From the NCBI RefSeq assembly GCF_035917335.1, contig NZ_CP109067.1:560501-624500 (forward strand): a DNA stretch of 64,000 nucleotides, given 5' to 3'. This stretch comes from Micromonospora sp. NBC_01813 (lineage in GTDB: Bacteria > Actinomycetota > Actinomycetes > Mycobacteriales > Micromonosporaceae). Made by a program: the position numbers and the translations under genes. Numbering within the stretch: the stretch's first letter is position 1; each line of letters opens with the position of its first letter. Positions 29,548 to 39,074 of this stretch are shown piece after piece. The notes below the pieces were generated by a model that worked only from the letters and a program-made list of their open reading frames with translations, was not told the origin of the DNA and did no database searches.

Positions 29548-30182
29548 GTCTGGACGACCGGGTCAAAGAAGGCGCATCCGGTGACGACCATCATCGGAAG
29601 GTTGATCGCTACGTCGCGGGCCACCCCCGCCGCCGTCAACTCCAGGAGCTTCTCGCCGGCGGCTTCCTCCTCCGACTGGTCGGCGTAGAAGGCGCACGCG
29701 TCCCACAAGTTGGCGTGCAGGAAGGCGTACGACCATTGGCTGTAGACCTGGATCGGCACCGCGACCGCTGCCTTGTCGCCGATGCCGATGCGATGCAGGT
29801 CGGGTTCCTCGGGTGTTGTGCCCAGGCCTTGGGCGAGGGGGAGCAGTTTGTGGCGGCTGAAGACTGGTTGCAGGTCGCCGTCGGGGTCGAACTCGACGAG
29901 TAGGCCGCGGGCGATGAGGTCGTCGACGTAGCGTGCGGCCTGTGGCTCCGGCTTCGGGGCGGTTTCCAGCATGCGTACGAGGGAATTGCGGTTGACGGTG
30001 AGCTTCGCGTGCTGGTCCGGGTAGAGGAAGGCGGCGGCCCAGACGGCGGCCTCGGTTTCGGTCAGCTCGACCAGGTCGTCACCGAGATGCACCTCGTAGC
30101 ACTCCGGGGTCGGGTCCGGCGGGCGGACGTACCGGTAGCGGGGACCCATGCTCAGCCCGGCGGGCACGATCACAGTCGACAT
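29544..30182 (-). CDS. Hypothetical protein with possible winged-helix segment
   Basis: A 212-aa protein. Residues 35-105 look like a small winged-helix fold (LTETEAAVWAAAFLYPDQHA, a helix with NRNSLVRMLE, then YVDDLIARGLLVEFDPDGD). The C-terminal half is a mix of strands and helices with no motif I know. It lies in the middle of a three-gene operon, between the small helical protein and the Gly-rich membrane protein. It might be a regulator or an adaptor. Confidence 0.65.
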   Translation of the reverse strand: MSTVIVPAGLSMGPRYRYVRPPDPTPECYEVHLGDDLVELTETEAAVWAAAFLYPDQHAKLTVNRNSLVRMLETAPKPEPQAARYVDDLIARGLLVEFDPDGDLQPVFSRHKLLPLAQGLGTTPEEPDLHRIGIGDKAAVAVPIQVYSQWSYAFLHANLWDACAFYADQSEEEAAGEKLLELTAAGVARDVAINLPMMVVTGCAFFDPVVQT

Positions 30183-30202
30183 CAGGTGATCCTCCCAGCC
30201 GG

Positions 30203-30463
30203 TCAGAAGCTCGCGGCGTAGCCACGGCTGGACTCGATCGCGCTCTGCGTCAGCGCGGCAGCCTCGGCCAGTTTCTGCTTCGCCTGCTCGACCTTGGCGA
30301 TCGTCTCGGACACCTGCGAGTGGCTGGACCCGCTGGTGATGCCGCGCAGCGCTGCCGTACTGCGGTCGAGGGCTTCCGCGCTGGCCCGGATCGCGCCGAC
30401 CTGCTGGCCGACCTCGTCACCGAACCGGGCGACGCCCGCCTTGACCTCTTCAACCGAACTCAC
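30203..30463 (-). CDS. Small helical protein (DUF6244-like)
   Basis: An 86-aa all-helical protein from the GTG at 30463, which has GGAGGA 7 bases upstream; a longer upstream frame is unlikely. It begins VSSVEEVKAGVARFGDEVG and ends ALTQSAIESSRGYAASF. The layout, two long helices around a Gly/Ser turn, recalls WXG100-size proteins and the DUF6244 group of Micromonosporaceae. Its C-terminal half resembles the C-terminal domain of the Gly-rich membrane protein in the same operon. First gene of the operon. Confidence 0.7.
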   Translation of the reverse strand: MSSVEEVKAGVARFGDEVGQQVGAIRASAEALDRSTAALRGITSGSSHSQVSETIAKVEQAKQKLAEAAALTQSAIESSRGYAASF

Positions 30464-31032
30464 GCCGGCATCCTCCCCATCGGACCAACATGGCAGCCTC
30501 GACGGTACCCTCACCCGGCCAACCGGACCCACCGAGCCGCCTGCCGGCTCCTGCTCGATGATGGTCCCGGTCCGCACCGGCGCGTCCAACGCCGGCAGCG
30601 AAGGCGGCAATTCTTGGTTCCCGGACCACAACACCACCCGGCTGAATACGAAGAACCGGTTAACGTCCCGCGTCATACCGACAAGAAGGCAAGGACTCGG
30701 TGTGACACTCGGGTGCCCTGCGCCGTTCGCAGTGTTTCGGCGCGACAGATCTGTTCTGAATCAACCTGCAAGATCGGTGCGACCTTGAGATCGAGAAGAA
30801 CGCGCTGGCCACGCCTTTGGCAAGATCCAATCGCGCCGGGCGGCGTGCGAGAGTGCAGCAGCGAGGCGGTCGGCAAGATCAGCCACGAAACACATATCCG
30901 TATTCCGGCGACTCGTCACGGATTCGTCATGGCGGTAATCACAGTGTGTGCACAGTGGCCTGATCCTTAACGAGCGCATGCGAGCATCGAAGCACGTCAT
31001 GTGGGTATGGGCATTGGGTGGTTGGGGGGCGT
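30464..31032. other. Divergent intergenic region before the STAND regulator
   Basis: 569 bases without a gene I can support; open frames on the plus strand lack recognisable content or a start site. It must hold the divergent promoters of the minus-strand operon and the XRE-STAND gene. No strong inverted repeat was found. Confidence 0.4.
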
Positions 31033-33438
31033 ATGCCTACCGGTTCGGTGCAGCGTGACCAGTTCGGAGATCGGCTCAGAACCCTCCGCTTGGAGCGGGG
31101 GCTCACCCAGGAGGAGCTTGCCGAGGCAGCCAGTTCCAGCGTCCGCGGCATCCGGGAGATGGAGCGCGGCCGGGTGCGCAGCCCGCAACGACGGACGGTG
31201 GTGCTGCTCGCCGATGCGTTGCGGCTGGCCGGGGCGGACCGCGACCGCTTCGTCGCCCTTGCCCGCGCCGAGCGGCAGCCGCCCGACCGCGTCGAGGTGC
31301 CGCCCGACCGCCCGGCGGTAGCCGTACCCGGGGAACTGCCCGCCGCCGTCCCGGACCTGGCCGGCCGGGCGGACATCCTGGAACAGCTCTCGGCGCTGGC
31401 CGCCGACGTCAGCGCCGGGCGACAGGACACCGCCTCGGTGGTGGTGCTGCACGGTCCGCCGGGAATCGGCAAGACCAGCCTCGCCGTCGTCGCCGGACAT
31501 CGACTCAGCCCGGCCTTCGCCGGCGGACAACTCTTCGTCGACCTGCAGGGCGACTCGCCGGACGGACCGGTCGACCCGGCCGAGGCACTGGCCGGATTGC
31601 TGCGGTCGCTCGGGGTGCCGGACAGCCGGGTGCCGGTGTCGCCGGCCGAGCGCAGTGGCCTGTTCCGCACCCTGACCCGCGACCGGCCGCTGCTGGTGAT
31701 CCTGGACAACGCCGCAAACGAGGCACAGGTACGCCCACTGTTGCCGGCCGGGCGGGGATGCCTCGCGCTGGTCACCTGCCGGCGTCCGCTGACCGGTCTC
31801 GCCGGTGCGTTCCGCATGCCGCTCGACCTGCTCGCCCCGGCAGCCGGTCGAGCGCTGCTCGCGGCGATCGTCGGTGCCGACCGGATCGCCGCCGAGCCGG
31901 CCGCCGCCGACCAACTCGTCAAGCTCTGCGGCCGGCTGCCGCTGGCCGTCCGGATCGCCGGCAACCGCCTCGCCAGCCGACCGCAATGGTCGGTCGCCTG
32001 GCTGGTGGACCTGCTCCGCGACCAGCGTCGGCGGCTGACCATGCTGACCGCTGGAGACCTGGGCGTCCGGTCCGCGTTCGAGGTCTCCTACCGGCAACTG
32101 GACCCGATGGCCGCGCGAGTGTTCCGGCGGGCCTCGCTGATTCCCGGCACCGACTTCGAACCCGCGCTGGTCGCCGCCGTGGCCGGCACCGACGAGGAGA
32201 CCGCAGCGGCAGCCCTGGAGGAGTTGGTCGAGGCCGGTGTCCTGCTGACCATGGGGGACCGGTACCAGTTCCACGACCTGGTCCGGCTCTACGCCCAGGA
32301 ACGCCTCGACGCCGAGGAACAACAGGCCTGCCGGACGATCGCGCACGATCAGATGGTCGGCTGGCTGCTGCGGCGTACCCGACAGGCCGGTGCGATGTTC
32401 GAACCGGTTGCCTGTCGGGCCGACTCCCCGTTCGACGACGATCAGGCGGCGGCGTACTGGCTGGATCGGGAGTCCGGCAACTGGCTGGCGGCGCTGCGCG
32501 ACGCGGCCCGGCGCGGTCGGCACGCCGACGTCGTCGCGGTCGCCAGGGCACTGCACTGGTACTCCGACGCCAACAGTCACCGGCACTCCTGGGACGAGAT
32601 CTTCTCGCTGGGAGTGGCTGCGGCCCAGGCCGCCGGCAGCCCGCGCGACGAAGCCGTACTGCTGAACTTCCTGGGTTGGGCCCGGTACTTCTGCCGGGAC
32701 CGCAACACCGATGGGCTGGCCGCCCTGGCCCGGGCGCTGGAACTGGCCCGGCGGATCGGGGACCGCCGGGAGCAGGCGTGGGCGCTGACCTACACCGCCG
32801 CGATCCTGATCCGGATCGGCCGCGGCGGGCTGGCCGTCAACCACTGCCGCCGGGCCGTGGCCCTGTTCCGCGAGATCGGGTACGCCCTCGGCGAGCACAG
32901 CGCGGTGAGCGTGCACGGCGGAGCGCTGGCCTCGCTCGGCCGGTTCGCCGAAGCAGCCGAGTTGCACCGTGAGGTGTTGGCGTACTACCGCCGGGGCAAC
33001 GGTCTCAGCCGGACCGGCACGGCGGTGGCCCAGGCTGGCGCGATGATGAGCCTCGGGGCGGACCTGGCCGGGATGGGCCGCTGGCGGGCCGCCGCTGACG
33101 AGTACGCCCGCGCCCGGCAGGTGTTCAACCAGTGCGGCGCGACGTTCAGCGAAGCCAACGCCATCCACCGGTACGGGCTCGCGCTCCAGGCGTTGGGCGA
33201 GGTCGACGCGGCGGCCGAGGCGCTGCGGGCGGCGTTGGCCCTGTATGCCGCACTGTCCTGCCCGTGGTGGGAGGCGCAGATCCTGTACGCGCTCGCGGCG
33301 CTGGCCGGCGCGGCTCCGGACCGCGCCGCCGACGCCCGGCTGCTGCGTCAGCGGGCACTCGACCGGTGCGGCGAACTGGACGCCCCGGAGGTGCGGACCC
33401 TGCGCGCCACCCTGCGACGCGAGCTGGCCGAGTCCTGA
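31033..33438 (+). CDS. XRE-STAND (NB-ARC) - TPR transcriptional regulator
   Basis: An 801-aa regulator. Residues 8-65 are a helix-turn-helix (FGDRLRTLRLERGLTQEELA, SVRGIREMERG). The P-loop is GPPGIGKTS at 141-149, followed by ILDNA and LPLAVRIAGNRLAS, as in NB-ARC domains. Residues about 530-800 are TPR-like repeats. Such proteins sense a ligand or partner with the TPR part and switch on nucleotide exchange. A GTG at 31018 is an alternative start. A strong terminator follows. Position beside the accessory operons is suggestive but proves no link. Confidence 0.85.
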   Translation: MPTGSVQRDQFGDRLRTLRLERGLTQEELAEAASSSVRGIREMERGRVRSPQRRTVVLLADALRLAGADRDRFVALARAERQPPDRVEVPPDRPAVAVPGELPAAVPDLAGRADILEQLSALAADVSAGRQDTASVVVLHGPPGIGKTSLAVVAGHRLSPAFAGGQLFVDLQGDSPDGPVDPAEALAGLLRSLGVPDSRVPVSPAERSGLFRTLTRDRPLLVILDNAANEAQVRPLLPAGRGCLALVTCRRPLTGLAGAFRMPLDLLAPAAGRALLAAIVGADRIAAEPAAADQLVKLCGRLPLAVRIAGNRLASRPQWSVAWLVDLLRDQRRRLTMLTAGDLGVRSAFEVSYRQLDPMAARVFRRASLIPGTDFEPALVAAVAGTDEETAAAALEELVEAGVLLTMGDRYQFHDLVRLYAQERLDAEEQQACRTIAHDQMVGWLLRRTRQAGAMFEPVACRADSPFDDDQAAAYWLDRESGNWLAALRDAARRGRHADVVAVARALHWYSDANSHRHSWDEIFSLGVAAAQAAGSPRDEAVLLNFLGWARYFCRDRNTDGLAALARALELARRIGDRREQAWALTYTAAILIRIGRGGLAVNHCRRAVALFREIGYALGEHSAVSVHGGALASLGRFAEAAELHREVLAYYRRGNGLSRTGTAVAQAGAMMSLGADLAGMGRWRAAADEYARARQVFNQCGATFSEANAIHRYGLALQALGEVDAAAEALRAALALYAALSCPWWEAQILYALAALAGAAPDRAADARLLRQRALDRCGELDAPEVRTLRATLRRELAES

Positions 33439-33452
33439 CCGGGGCACAACAT

Positions 33453-33486
33453 ACCGGGCCCCGCCGACGATGCGGCGGGGCCCGGT
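33453..33486. terminator. Bidirectional terminator hairpin
   Basis: Perfect 14-base arms ACCGGGCCCCGCCG (33453-33466) and CGGCGGGGCCCGGT (33473-33486) with a 6-base loop, between two convergent genes. Confidence 0.8.
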
Positions 33487-33528
33487 GCCGGTTAACAGGG
33501 GTCAGGGGTCAGTTGCCGGTGGGCAGGG

Positions 33529-35064
33529 TCAGTTGCAGGTGGTGCCGTTGAGGGTGAACGGTGCCGGGGTGGCCGGGGTGCCGTTCGCGGTGAAGCCGAA
33601 GTTGACGGCGCCGCCGGTCGGGATGCTGGCGTTGTAGTTCTCGTTGGTGACGGTCACCGCCGAGCCGGCCTGCTGGAAGACGCCGTTCCAGTGGCCCTGC
33701 ACAAGTTGCCCGCCGGAGAAGGCCCAGCCCAGCGACCAGCCGTTGATGGCCGGGCCGTCGTTGTAGACGGTGACGCTGGCGGTGTAGCCGGTGCTCCACG
33801 AGTCAGTGACGACGAAGGAGACCCGGCAGCTGCTGGCGATCGCTGTCGCCGGCACCAGGTTGCCGTAGTCGTCGCGGGCGGTGGCGAAGTCCTGGAACCC
33901 GAAGCCCGGGCCGGCCGACCGGGTGGTGGTGCCGGCGGCGAGCACGGTGCCGTCGGCGTTGACGAGGTAGACCGGGCCGCCACTGTCGCCGCCCCGGGCG
34001 GACTCGTCGCCGTCGAGCTGGGTGGCCTCGACGAGGTCCTCGATGTCGGTGTAGTGGAAGTCGACCCGCAGGTCGCAGACGGGACCGCCGATCTCACCCG
34101 CCGAGGTGTACCCGGACTGGCACAGCAGTTGGCCGGGGAAGACCTCGGTCCAGCCGACCACCTCGGCGCGGACCTCGTCATGCTGACCGCCGACGTAGAT
34201 GTGGTCGCCGGGCGAAGACGTCGAAATGATCATCGTGTCGTGGTCATCGTTGCTGTCGACCGCGTAGCCGACCAGCGTGCCGGTGCCGGTGGTCGTGTCC
34301 CAGCCGACATGCCAGGGCGAGCCGATGGCTCCGCAGTGTTCGGCGGTGAGGATGTAACCAGCGTCGGTGTCCGCGTTGCGTACGCCGAAGCCGGCGGTAC
34401 ATCCGGGGGTGGTGAACCCGATGCCCGACCCGCCGTCGAACGGCGCGGCGTCGTTGGCCCGCGACCGTTCGACCAGCTGGTCGCGTTCGACGAACCTGGT
34501 ACGGACGCCGGTGACCGGCAGCTTCGGCAGCTTGGCGCCCGAGATGTCGTCGACGGCGAGTTCGATGCCGGTGCCGTCGGTGCGCAGCCTGACCGAGTGG
34601 ACGGCGTCCGCCCGGTCGGCCTCCACCAGCTGGGTGAGTCTGGCCGCCGCCTTGCGCAGTTCGGCGCGGGAGTAGGTGGCGTTGGCCACCTCGACCGGCG
34701 CGGTGCGCCGGGCGGAAGTGACCGCTGCGGCGATGTCGGCCGGCGGCGCACCCTTCCACCACAGGGTGACCTGGTCGTCGACCAGGCCGATGCCGGCGTA
34801 GCCGCGATCCGGGGCACGCTCCACCGCAGTACGGATGACGTTGGCCGCGTCGATCAGCGGGGCCTGGGCGACCATCCGGTCCAGGGTCTGCGCCGGGATG
34901 ATGTCGAGGATGGACTCGGCCGCCCCCGGCTGGTCGGCCCGTGGCTGGTTGGCCCCCGACCGGTCGGCCTCCGCGTACGCGGAGGTGGAGCCGGTGAGCG
35001 CCGTAGCGCCGACCAATGCCCCGATGACCACCGTACGGGTGATCACTTTCCGAAGTGATGTCAT
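33529..35064 (-). CDS. Secreted chymotrypsin-type serine protease with CBM2
   Basis: A 511-aa secreted S1-family protease of the alpha-lytic/streptogrisin kind. Signal peptide residues 1-31 (TALTGSTSAYA). A pro-region of about 170 residues resembles the folding propeptide. The catalytic triad is H243 in TAEHC, D276 in DDHDTMI and S361 in RGGDSGGP. A C-terminal CBM2 cellulose-binding domain (about 413-511, first Cys in CRVSF and last in NGTTC) would tether it to polysaccharide. It is expressed alone, after a hairpin that ends the PHP gene. Confidence 0.93.
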   Translation of the reverse strand: MTSLRKVITRTVVIGALVGATALTGSTSAYAEADRSGANQPRADQPGAAESILDIIPAQTLDRMVAQAPLIDAANVIRTAVERAPDRGYAGIGLVDDQVTLWWKGAPPADIAAAVTSARRTAPVEVANATYSRAELRKAAARLTQLVEADRADAVHSVRLRTDGTGIELAVDDISGAKLPKLPVTGVRTRFVERDQLVERSRANDAAPFDGGSGIGFTTPGCTAGFGVRNADTDAGYILTAEHCGAIGSPWHVGWDTTTGTGTLVGYAVDSNDDHDTMIISTSSPGDHIYVGGQHDEVRAEVVGWTEVFPGQLLCQSGYTSAGEIGGPVCDLRVDFHYTDIEDLVEATQLDGDESARGGDSGGPVYLVNADGTVLAAGTTTRSAGPGFGFQDFATARDDYGNLVPATAIASSCRVSFVVTDSWSTGYTASVTVYNDGPAINGWSLGWAFSGGQLVQGHWNGVFQQAGSAVTVTNENYNASIPTGGAVNFGFTANGTPATPAPFTLNGTTCN

Positions 35065-35100
35065 GGCACTGAGTCAAGCCGTGTCCGGTGCCGGGGGACA

Positions 35101-35142
35101 GGCAGGACCGCCGGCATGAGTCATCCTGCCGGCGGTCCTGCC
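35101..35142. terminator. Hairpin after the PHP gene
   Basis: Perfect 16-base arms at 35101-35116 and 35127-35142 around a 10-base loop, between the end of the PHP gene and the start of the protease gene on the same strand. Confidence 0.65.
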
Positions 35143-35187
35143 GGCAGTCGTCCGGTGCTGACGCCGACGGACATCGACCTTGCAACC

Positions 35188-36063
35188 TCAGCGTCGAACA
35201 GTGCCGGTGCTGGTTGTGGTGGTGATGGGAGCGGCGCCGGTGGCGGCCTCGACGATCTGTTCGTACACCTGCGGGTCGGTGGTGTTGTCGCCGATCAGGG
35301 ACGGCTTGCGGGTGCCGTGGAAGTCACTGGACCCGGTGACGACCAGGTTGAGCTCGGCGGCGAGGGCACGCACGTCCTTTCGTGCGGCGTCGTCGTGCTC
35401 GGGGTGGTCGGCCTCGACGCCGAAGAGTCCTTCCTCGGCCAGCCGGGCCAGGATCTCCCGGGGCACGATTCGGCCTTTACGACGGGGGTGGGCGAGAACA
35501 GCAACGCCGCCCGCCTCCCGGACCAGCCGCAGCGCGTCGAAGACCTTCATGGACGCCGGTTTGGGTAGGTAGTACCTTTCGCCGAGCCAGGCGGGCTGGA
35601 ACGCCTCGGCCGTCGAGTCAATTCGGCCTCGGTTGACCAGCGCCTGGGCGATGTGCGGGCGACCGACCGTGTCGCCGGCGGCGAGTTCGCGTACCTCCTC
35701 CCAGGTGATGTCCTCGCCGCCGGCCCGCAGCAGGTCGACCATGGCCTGCGCCCGGGCCGCCAGGCCGTCGCGCACCTCAGCCATCGCGGCGGACAGTCCT
35801 GCGTGATTCGGGTCGAACAGGTACGCCAGCATGTGCATCCCGAGTCGCTGCCCGTCGATGTAGCAGGCGCAGGAGAGTTCGGCGCCGGGCACCAACGTCA
35901 GGCCGGGCGGCAGCGCGGTGGCGGCCTCAGTCCAGCCGGTGCTGCTGTCGTGGTCGGTCAGGGCGATCACGTCCATGCCGGCTCCGGCCGCCGCATCGAC
36001 TACCTGGGTCGGGGTCGCGGTGCCGTCGCTGACAGTGGAGTGGGTGTGCAGGTCGATCCGCAT
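35188..36063 (-). CDS. PHP-domain phosphoesterase (RNase AM / YciV-like)
   Basis: A 291-aa metal-dependent phosphoesterase. Conserved metal ligands are seen in IDLHTHSTVSDG, ALTDHDS, GAELSC and SSDFHG, plus an internal LAHP. Members remove 5' nucleotides or dephosphorylate nucleoside bisphosphates; the precise substrate cannot be told here. Its length is normal. The terminal Thr-rich tail is unstructured. No operon partners within 60 bases upstream. Confidence 0.88.
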   Translation of the reverse strand: MRIDLHTHSTVSDGTATPTQVVDAAAGAGMDVIALTDHDSSTGWTEAATALPPGLTLVPGAELSCACYIDGQRLGMHMLAYLFDPNHAGLSAAMAEVRDGLAARAQAMVDLLRAGGEDITWEEVRELAAGDTVGRPHIAQALVNRGRIDSTAEAFQPAWLGERYYLPKPASMKVFDALRLVREAGGVAVLAHPRRKGRIVPREILARLAEEGLFGVEADHPEHDDAARKDVRALAAELNLVVTGSSDFHGTRKPSLIGDNTTDPQVYEQIVEAATGAAPITTTTSTGTVRR

Positions 36064-36153
36064 GAACGCCGGAGAGTGAGCTCATGCTCCGGCTATGGTC
36101 GGCGACCAGGGCGGCTCCTTGGGCTGCGGTCGCTCGTCCGTAGCGGGCCCGGC

Positions 36154-36765
36154 TCAGTGCGCCACACGTCCGCTCGGGCTGGTCTTGGGGTCGGCCGGCG
36201 GGAAATCCGCGTCGAATGCCTCGAAGAGCATCGGGCGAATCTCGTCGAGGTAGCTCAGGGATTTCACCCGCCCGGTGGCGCAGAGAACATCAAGTAGAAG
36301 CTCGGTCATTCCGCCTGGGTATTCCTCGCCGGATTCATCTCGAACATCAGCGACGACGCAGGTCCACCGATCGGGGTCGCTTCCAGTGATCCGCCAGCAG
36401 AGCTCGGACTCGCCGTTGACTGTTCCCCAGGTGATCAGCTCGCCAGGCTGTGTCCCCCAACGGTAGTAGTTGGGGATATCGTTGCCTGGTTCGCTTCGAA
36501 AGTTGATCTCTTCGAGATATCTGTATGGGTCGCCAGCGAGCCATGGCTCGTACGGATGAATGACCGTCAAGAATCCGAACGCGCCTGGCGGAAAGTGCTG
36601 GACGTACAGCTGAAAGTCCGTCGGAAATGGGTGTCCGCATACTTGCTTGAATTGTTGCCAGTTGGGTGTAAAGTTTGCGGATTCGGTGAGATTGGCGAGT
36701 TCGGAGAGTCTGCCGAGTTGCTCGATGGGTTGCGATGGGCGGTCCGCACTTCTTTCCGGATTCAT
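36154..36765 (-). CDS. SMI1/KNR4 (SUKH) family protein
   Basis: A 203-aa protein of SUKH type: WQQFKQVCGHPFPTDFQLYV, then PPGAFGFLTVIHP, followed by strands ending in CWRITGSDPDRWTCVVADVR. SUKH proteins are common immunity proteins against polymorphic toxins, but no toxin gene adjoins it, so it may be an orphan. Its GC content is lower than that of its neighbours. TAGGTT at 36772-36777 lies 6 bases before the ATG, so the mRNA is likely leaderless. Confidence 0.8.
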   Translation of the reverse strand: MNPERSADRPSQPIEQLGRLSELANLTESANFTPNWQQFKQVCGHPFPTDFQLYVQHFPPGAFGFLTVIHPYEPWLAGDPYRYLEEINFRSEPGNDIPNYYRWGTQPGELITWGTVNGESELCWRITGSDPDRWTCVVADVRDESGEEYPGGMTELLLDVLCATGRVKSLSYLDEIRPMLFEAFDADFPPADPKTSPSGRVAH

Positions 36766-36887
36766 GTAGAAAACCTATCCCACAGCACCGACTGCGGTAC
36801 GCCTGGCCGCTCCACTGGAGACCGTACGGTCGGGCACCTGAACTGACGGCCCCCAGTCTTACTCCCCGCGCGGGTGTCTCCCGGTGC

Positions 36888-37748
36888 TCAGCAGGCCCGG
36901 TAGACGTAGGTGCGGCTGCCGGGCGCGGTGACGTCGACGTCGCGGCGGACCACGGAGACGTTCGCGCCGACCGCAGCGCATGCCTTGGTGTAGGCGCGGT
37001 CGGTGTACTCGATGTCGATGACGTTGTCGCCGTACACCCTGGTGTAGTCGCCGCATTCGTCGTAGCGGCCACATTCCTCGGCGATCGCGAAGTCGAGGCC
37101 GGCGGCTTTGCCTTGCGTGCCGAGCTCGGTGGTGTTCTTCTGGCCGATGGCCAGCCCGGCGGCGTGCGCGTGCGGGGCCAGCAGCTTCAGGTACTCGACG
37201 GCGTTGGCGAGGGTGAGCAGGCCCTCGGAGCGGTAGTACGAGTCGATGTTGTCGGGCTCGACCGCCTGGAAGCCGTCGGCGGCGCAGCCGTCGATCCAGC
37301 CGTTGACGATACCGGCGATCGCGGCGCGCTTCGCGGCGGTGGAGATGTCGAGCAGGATCTCGTCCCAGTCGCCGTCGACAACGTACTCGCCGTCGGCGTC
37401 GCGCAGCAGCAGATCGTCGTGGTTGCGCTGCCACCAGGTGACCTCGTGGGGCTGCACCTGGAAAGCGTTGACGTAGCAGATGTTGTAGAGGCCGGCGGCC
37501 GGGGCTGCCTCGCGGTCACGGCTGACCACCGTGACGCCGCTCGGTGGGGCGTACGCCCCGCCGATCTGGTAGTCGAACTGGGCGTTGACCGGCGGCAGGG
37601 TGACTACGGCTCTGGCTGTGCCAGTGGGCGCACCCGCACCTGTGTCCGTGGCATCTCCCTCGGCGGCCATGGCCGAGCCGAAGCCGATGGTGGCGGCGAC
37701 GAGCACCGCGCCGGCGGCGAGATGGACGGCAACGTTACGCAGGACCAC
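36888..37748 (-). CDS. Secreted GH114 endo-alpha-1,4-polygalactosaminidase
   Basis: A 286-aa secreted protein with a signal peptide (residues 1-28, ending GSAMAAEG). The family shows FDYQIGGAY, ICYVNAFQVQP, ILLDIS near the barrel centre, GFQAVEPDNIDSY with acidic residues, and FAIAEECGRYDEC. GH114 enzymes cleave galactosaminogalactan-type polymers. There is a conserved Cys pair near the C-terminus. It stands alone, with about 280 bases of gene-free DNA upstream. Confidence 0.88.
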   Translation of the reverse strand: MVLRNVAVHLAAGAVLVAATIGFGSAMAAEGDATDTGAGAPTGTARAVVTLPPVNAQFDYQIGGAYAPPSGVTVVSRDREAAPAAGLYNICYVNAFQVQPHEVTWWQRNHDDLLLRDADGEYVVDGDWDEILLDISTAAKRAAIAGIVNGWIDGCAADGFQAVEPDNIDSYYRSEGLLTLANAVEYLKLLAPHAHAAGLAIGQKNTTELGTQGKAAGLDFAIAEECGRYDECGDYTRVYGDNVIDIEYTDRAYTKACAAVGANVSVVRRDVDVTAPGSRTYVYRAC

Positions 37749-38025
37749 GACTGGACTCCGGTGTGGCTCGGGATCTGCCGCCTCGATGGTTGCTGACGGT
37801 CACACTGATCCGATGTGTAGTGGCGTCGCCCCTGATCGGTCGATCAACCACAATGTCGTCGATACCGTACCCAGTCAGCCGCTGCGAAGCTGGCTGGCCT
37901 AGGAAACGGCCTAGCCGATGCGTAGGGTCGACGACACAGCGCTGTGACCGACTTCGACGGTCAGTAGCGGTGGCTGCTGAGTAGCTCGATGTGCCAACGG
38001 ACTTTACGCCATGCGCACCTGACCG

Positions 38026-38955
38026 TCAGTGCTTGAAGACCGCGTCGGTGTGCCATTCGAGCAGGTCGTGGTCGGGGCGGCGGGCCTTCTGCTCGGGGAG
38101 GGAGATCTGGGTGCCGGCGCGGGCGTAGAACTGTTCGCCGTTGCCGAAGTCGTCGCGCAGGCGTCGGCTGACGAGCAGCCGGTACTTCGGGTCGACGCCC
38201 AGGTAGCCCTGGTCGAAGAGGATGTGCACGTCGGCCCGCAGCAGCATGCCGTTGTCGATGCGGTGCTCGCCGCCGGCGGCCACCGGGCGGATGTGCGCCG
38301 CCTGCAGCGCCGGCCGCAGCTTGCTGTCGGTGATCGCGCAGCGCCGGGAGTACGTATCCAGGACGACCGCCTTGAACGACTGCTGCCCCAGGCGCTGTGG
38401 TCGGAGCCGGGGGTCGCCGAACACCGGACCCGGCCGGTGCCAGGAGCCTTCCGGGTCGACGCGGACCTCGCCGCCGAGCAGGAGTTTCGTCAACTGCTCG
38501 AAGTAGTCGAAGAACTTCCCAGACGACAGGTCGTAGGTCTTGCCCTGGGTGAGGTTCGACGGGAACTCCGGCGGCGGCTCCGGCTGCCGGTCGGCGGGGA
38601 AGAAGACGGTGTCGCGGATGAAGATGCAGCCGATCACCGGGTCCTCGCCGGGGCCGATCGGGTCCTTGCGGTACTTGCCGATGTCGCGGGCCATGTCGGC
38701 GAGGGACCCCGCGCCGTTGGCCTCCCCGAACAGCCCCCACGCTTCCGAGAGCCGCAGCTTCGCGAAGCCGCTGAAGAAGCCGCCGCCGACGATCCGGTTG
38801 TGCGGATAGCGACTCTTGAAGAAGAACGGCTCGCCGGGAGTGAGGGTCTTGAAGCTGCCGCCGCCGGGCCGCCAGAAGTTGACCTCGTTGATCTGCGGCC
38901 GTGCGGCGAGAAAGCCACGCCACTCGCCGTCGGTGACCCCCACGAACGCCTTCAC
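38026..38955 (-). CDS. HNH endonuclease with N-terminal EVE/PUA-like domain
   Basis: A 309-aa protein from a GTG at 38955. The N-terminal half (FVGVTDGEWRGFLAARPQ, EVNFWRPGG, FFFKSRYPHNRIVGGGFF) looks like a PUA/EVE-type base-binding domain. The C-terminal HNH_2 domain has YSRRCAITDSKL, AAHIRPVAAGGEH with a His pair and DNGMLLRADVHILFDQG. This layout suits a nuclease that reads modified bases or cleaves foreign DNA. The domain calls are by pattern; substrate unknown. Confidence 0.82.
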   Translation of the reverse strand: MKAFVGVTDGEWRGFLAARPQINEVNFWRPGGGSFKTLTPGEPFFFKSRYPHNRIVGGGFFSGFAKLRLSEAWGLFGEANGAGSLADMARDIGKYRKDPIGPGEDPVIGCIFIRDTVFFPADRQPEPPPEFPSNLTQGKTYDLSSGKFFDYFEQLTKLLLGGEVRVDPEGSWHRPGPVFGDPRLRPQRLGQQSFKAVVLDTYSRRCAITDSKLRPALQAAHIRPVAAGGEHRIDNGMLLRADVHILFDQGYLGVDPKYRLLVSRRLRDDFGNGEQFYARAGTQISLPEQKARRPDHDLLEWHTDAVFKH

Positions 38956-39074
38956 CCGGTCATCTTGCTCGGCAGGCGGCGTAGCCCGGAATGGGCCGAC
39001 CGGCTGACAGTCGAGAGTGCACGCCGGCCAGCCTCCAGAGCTGTTGGAGTTGTCGGGCTCTTACCGCCGTCGAG

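Noticed and set aside
30680-30970. Plus-strand frame 30320-30970 as a gene
   Set aside because: It runs opposite a supported small gene, has no ribosome site and lacks coding-type composition.
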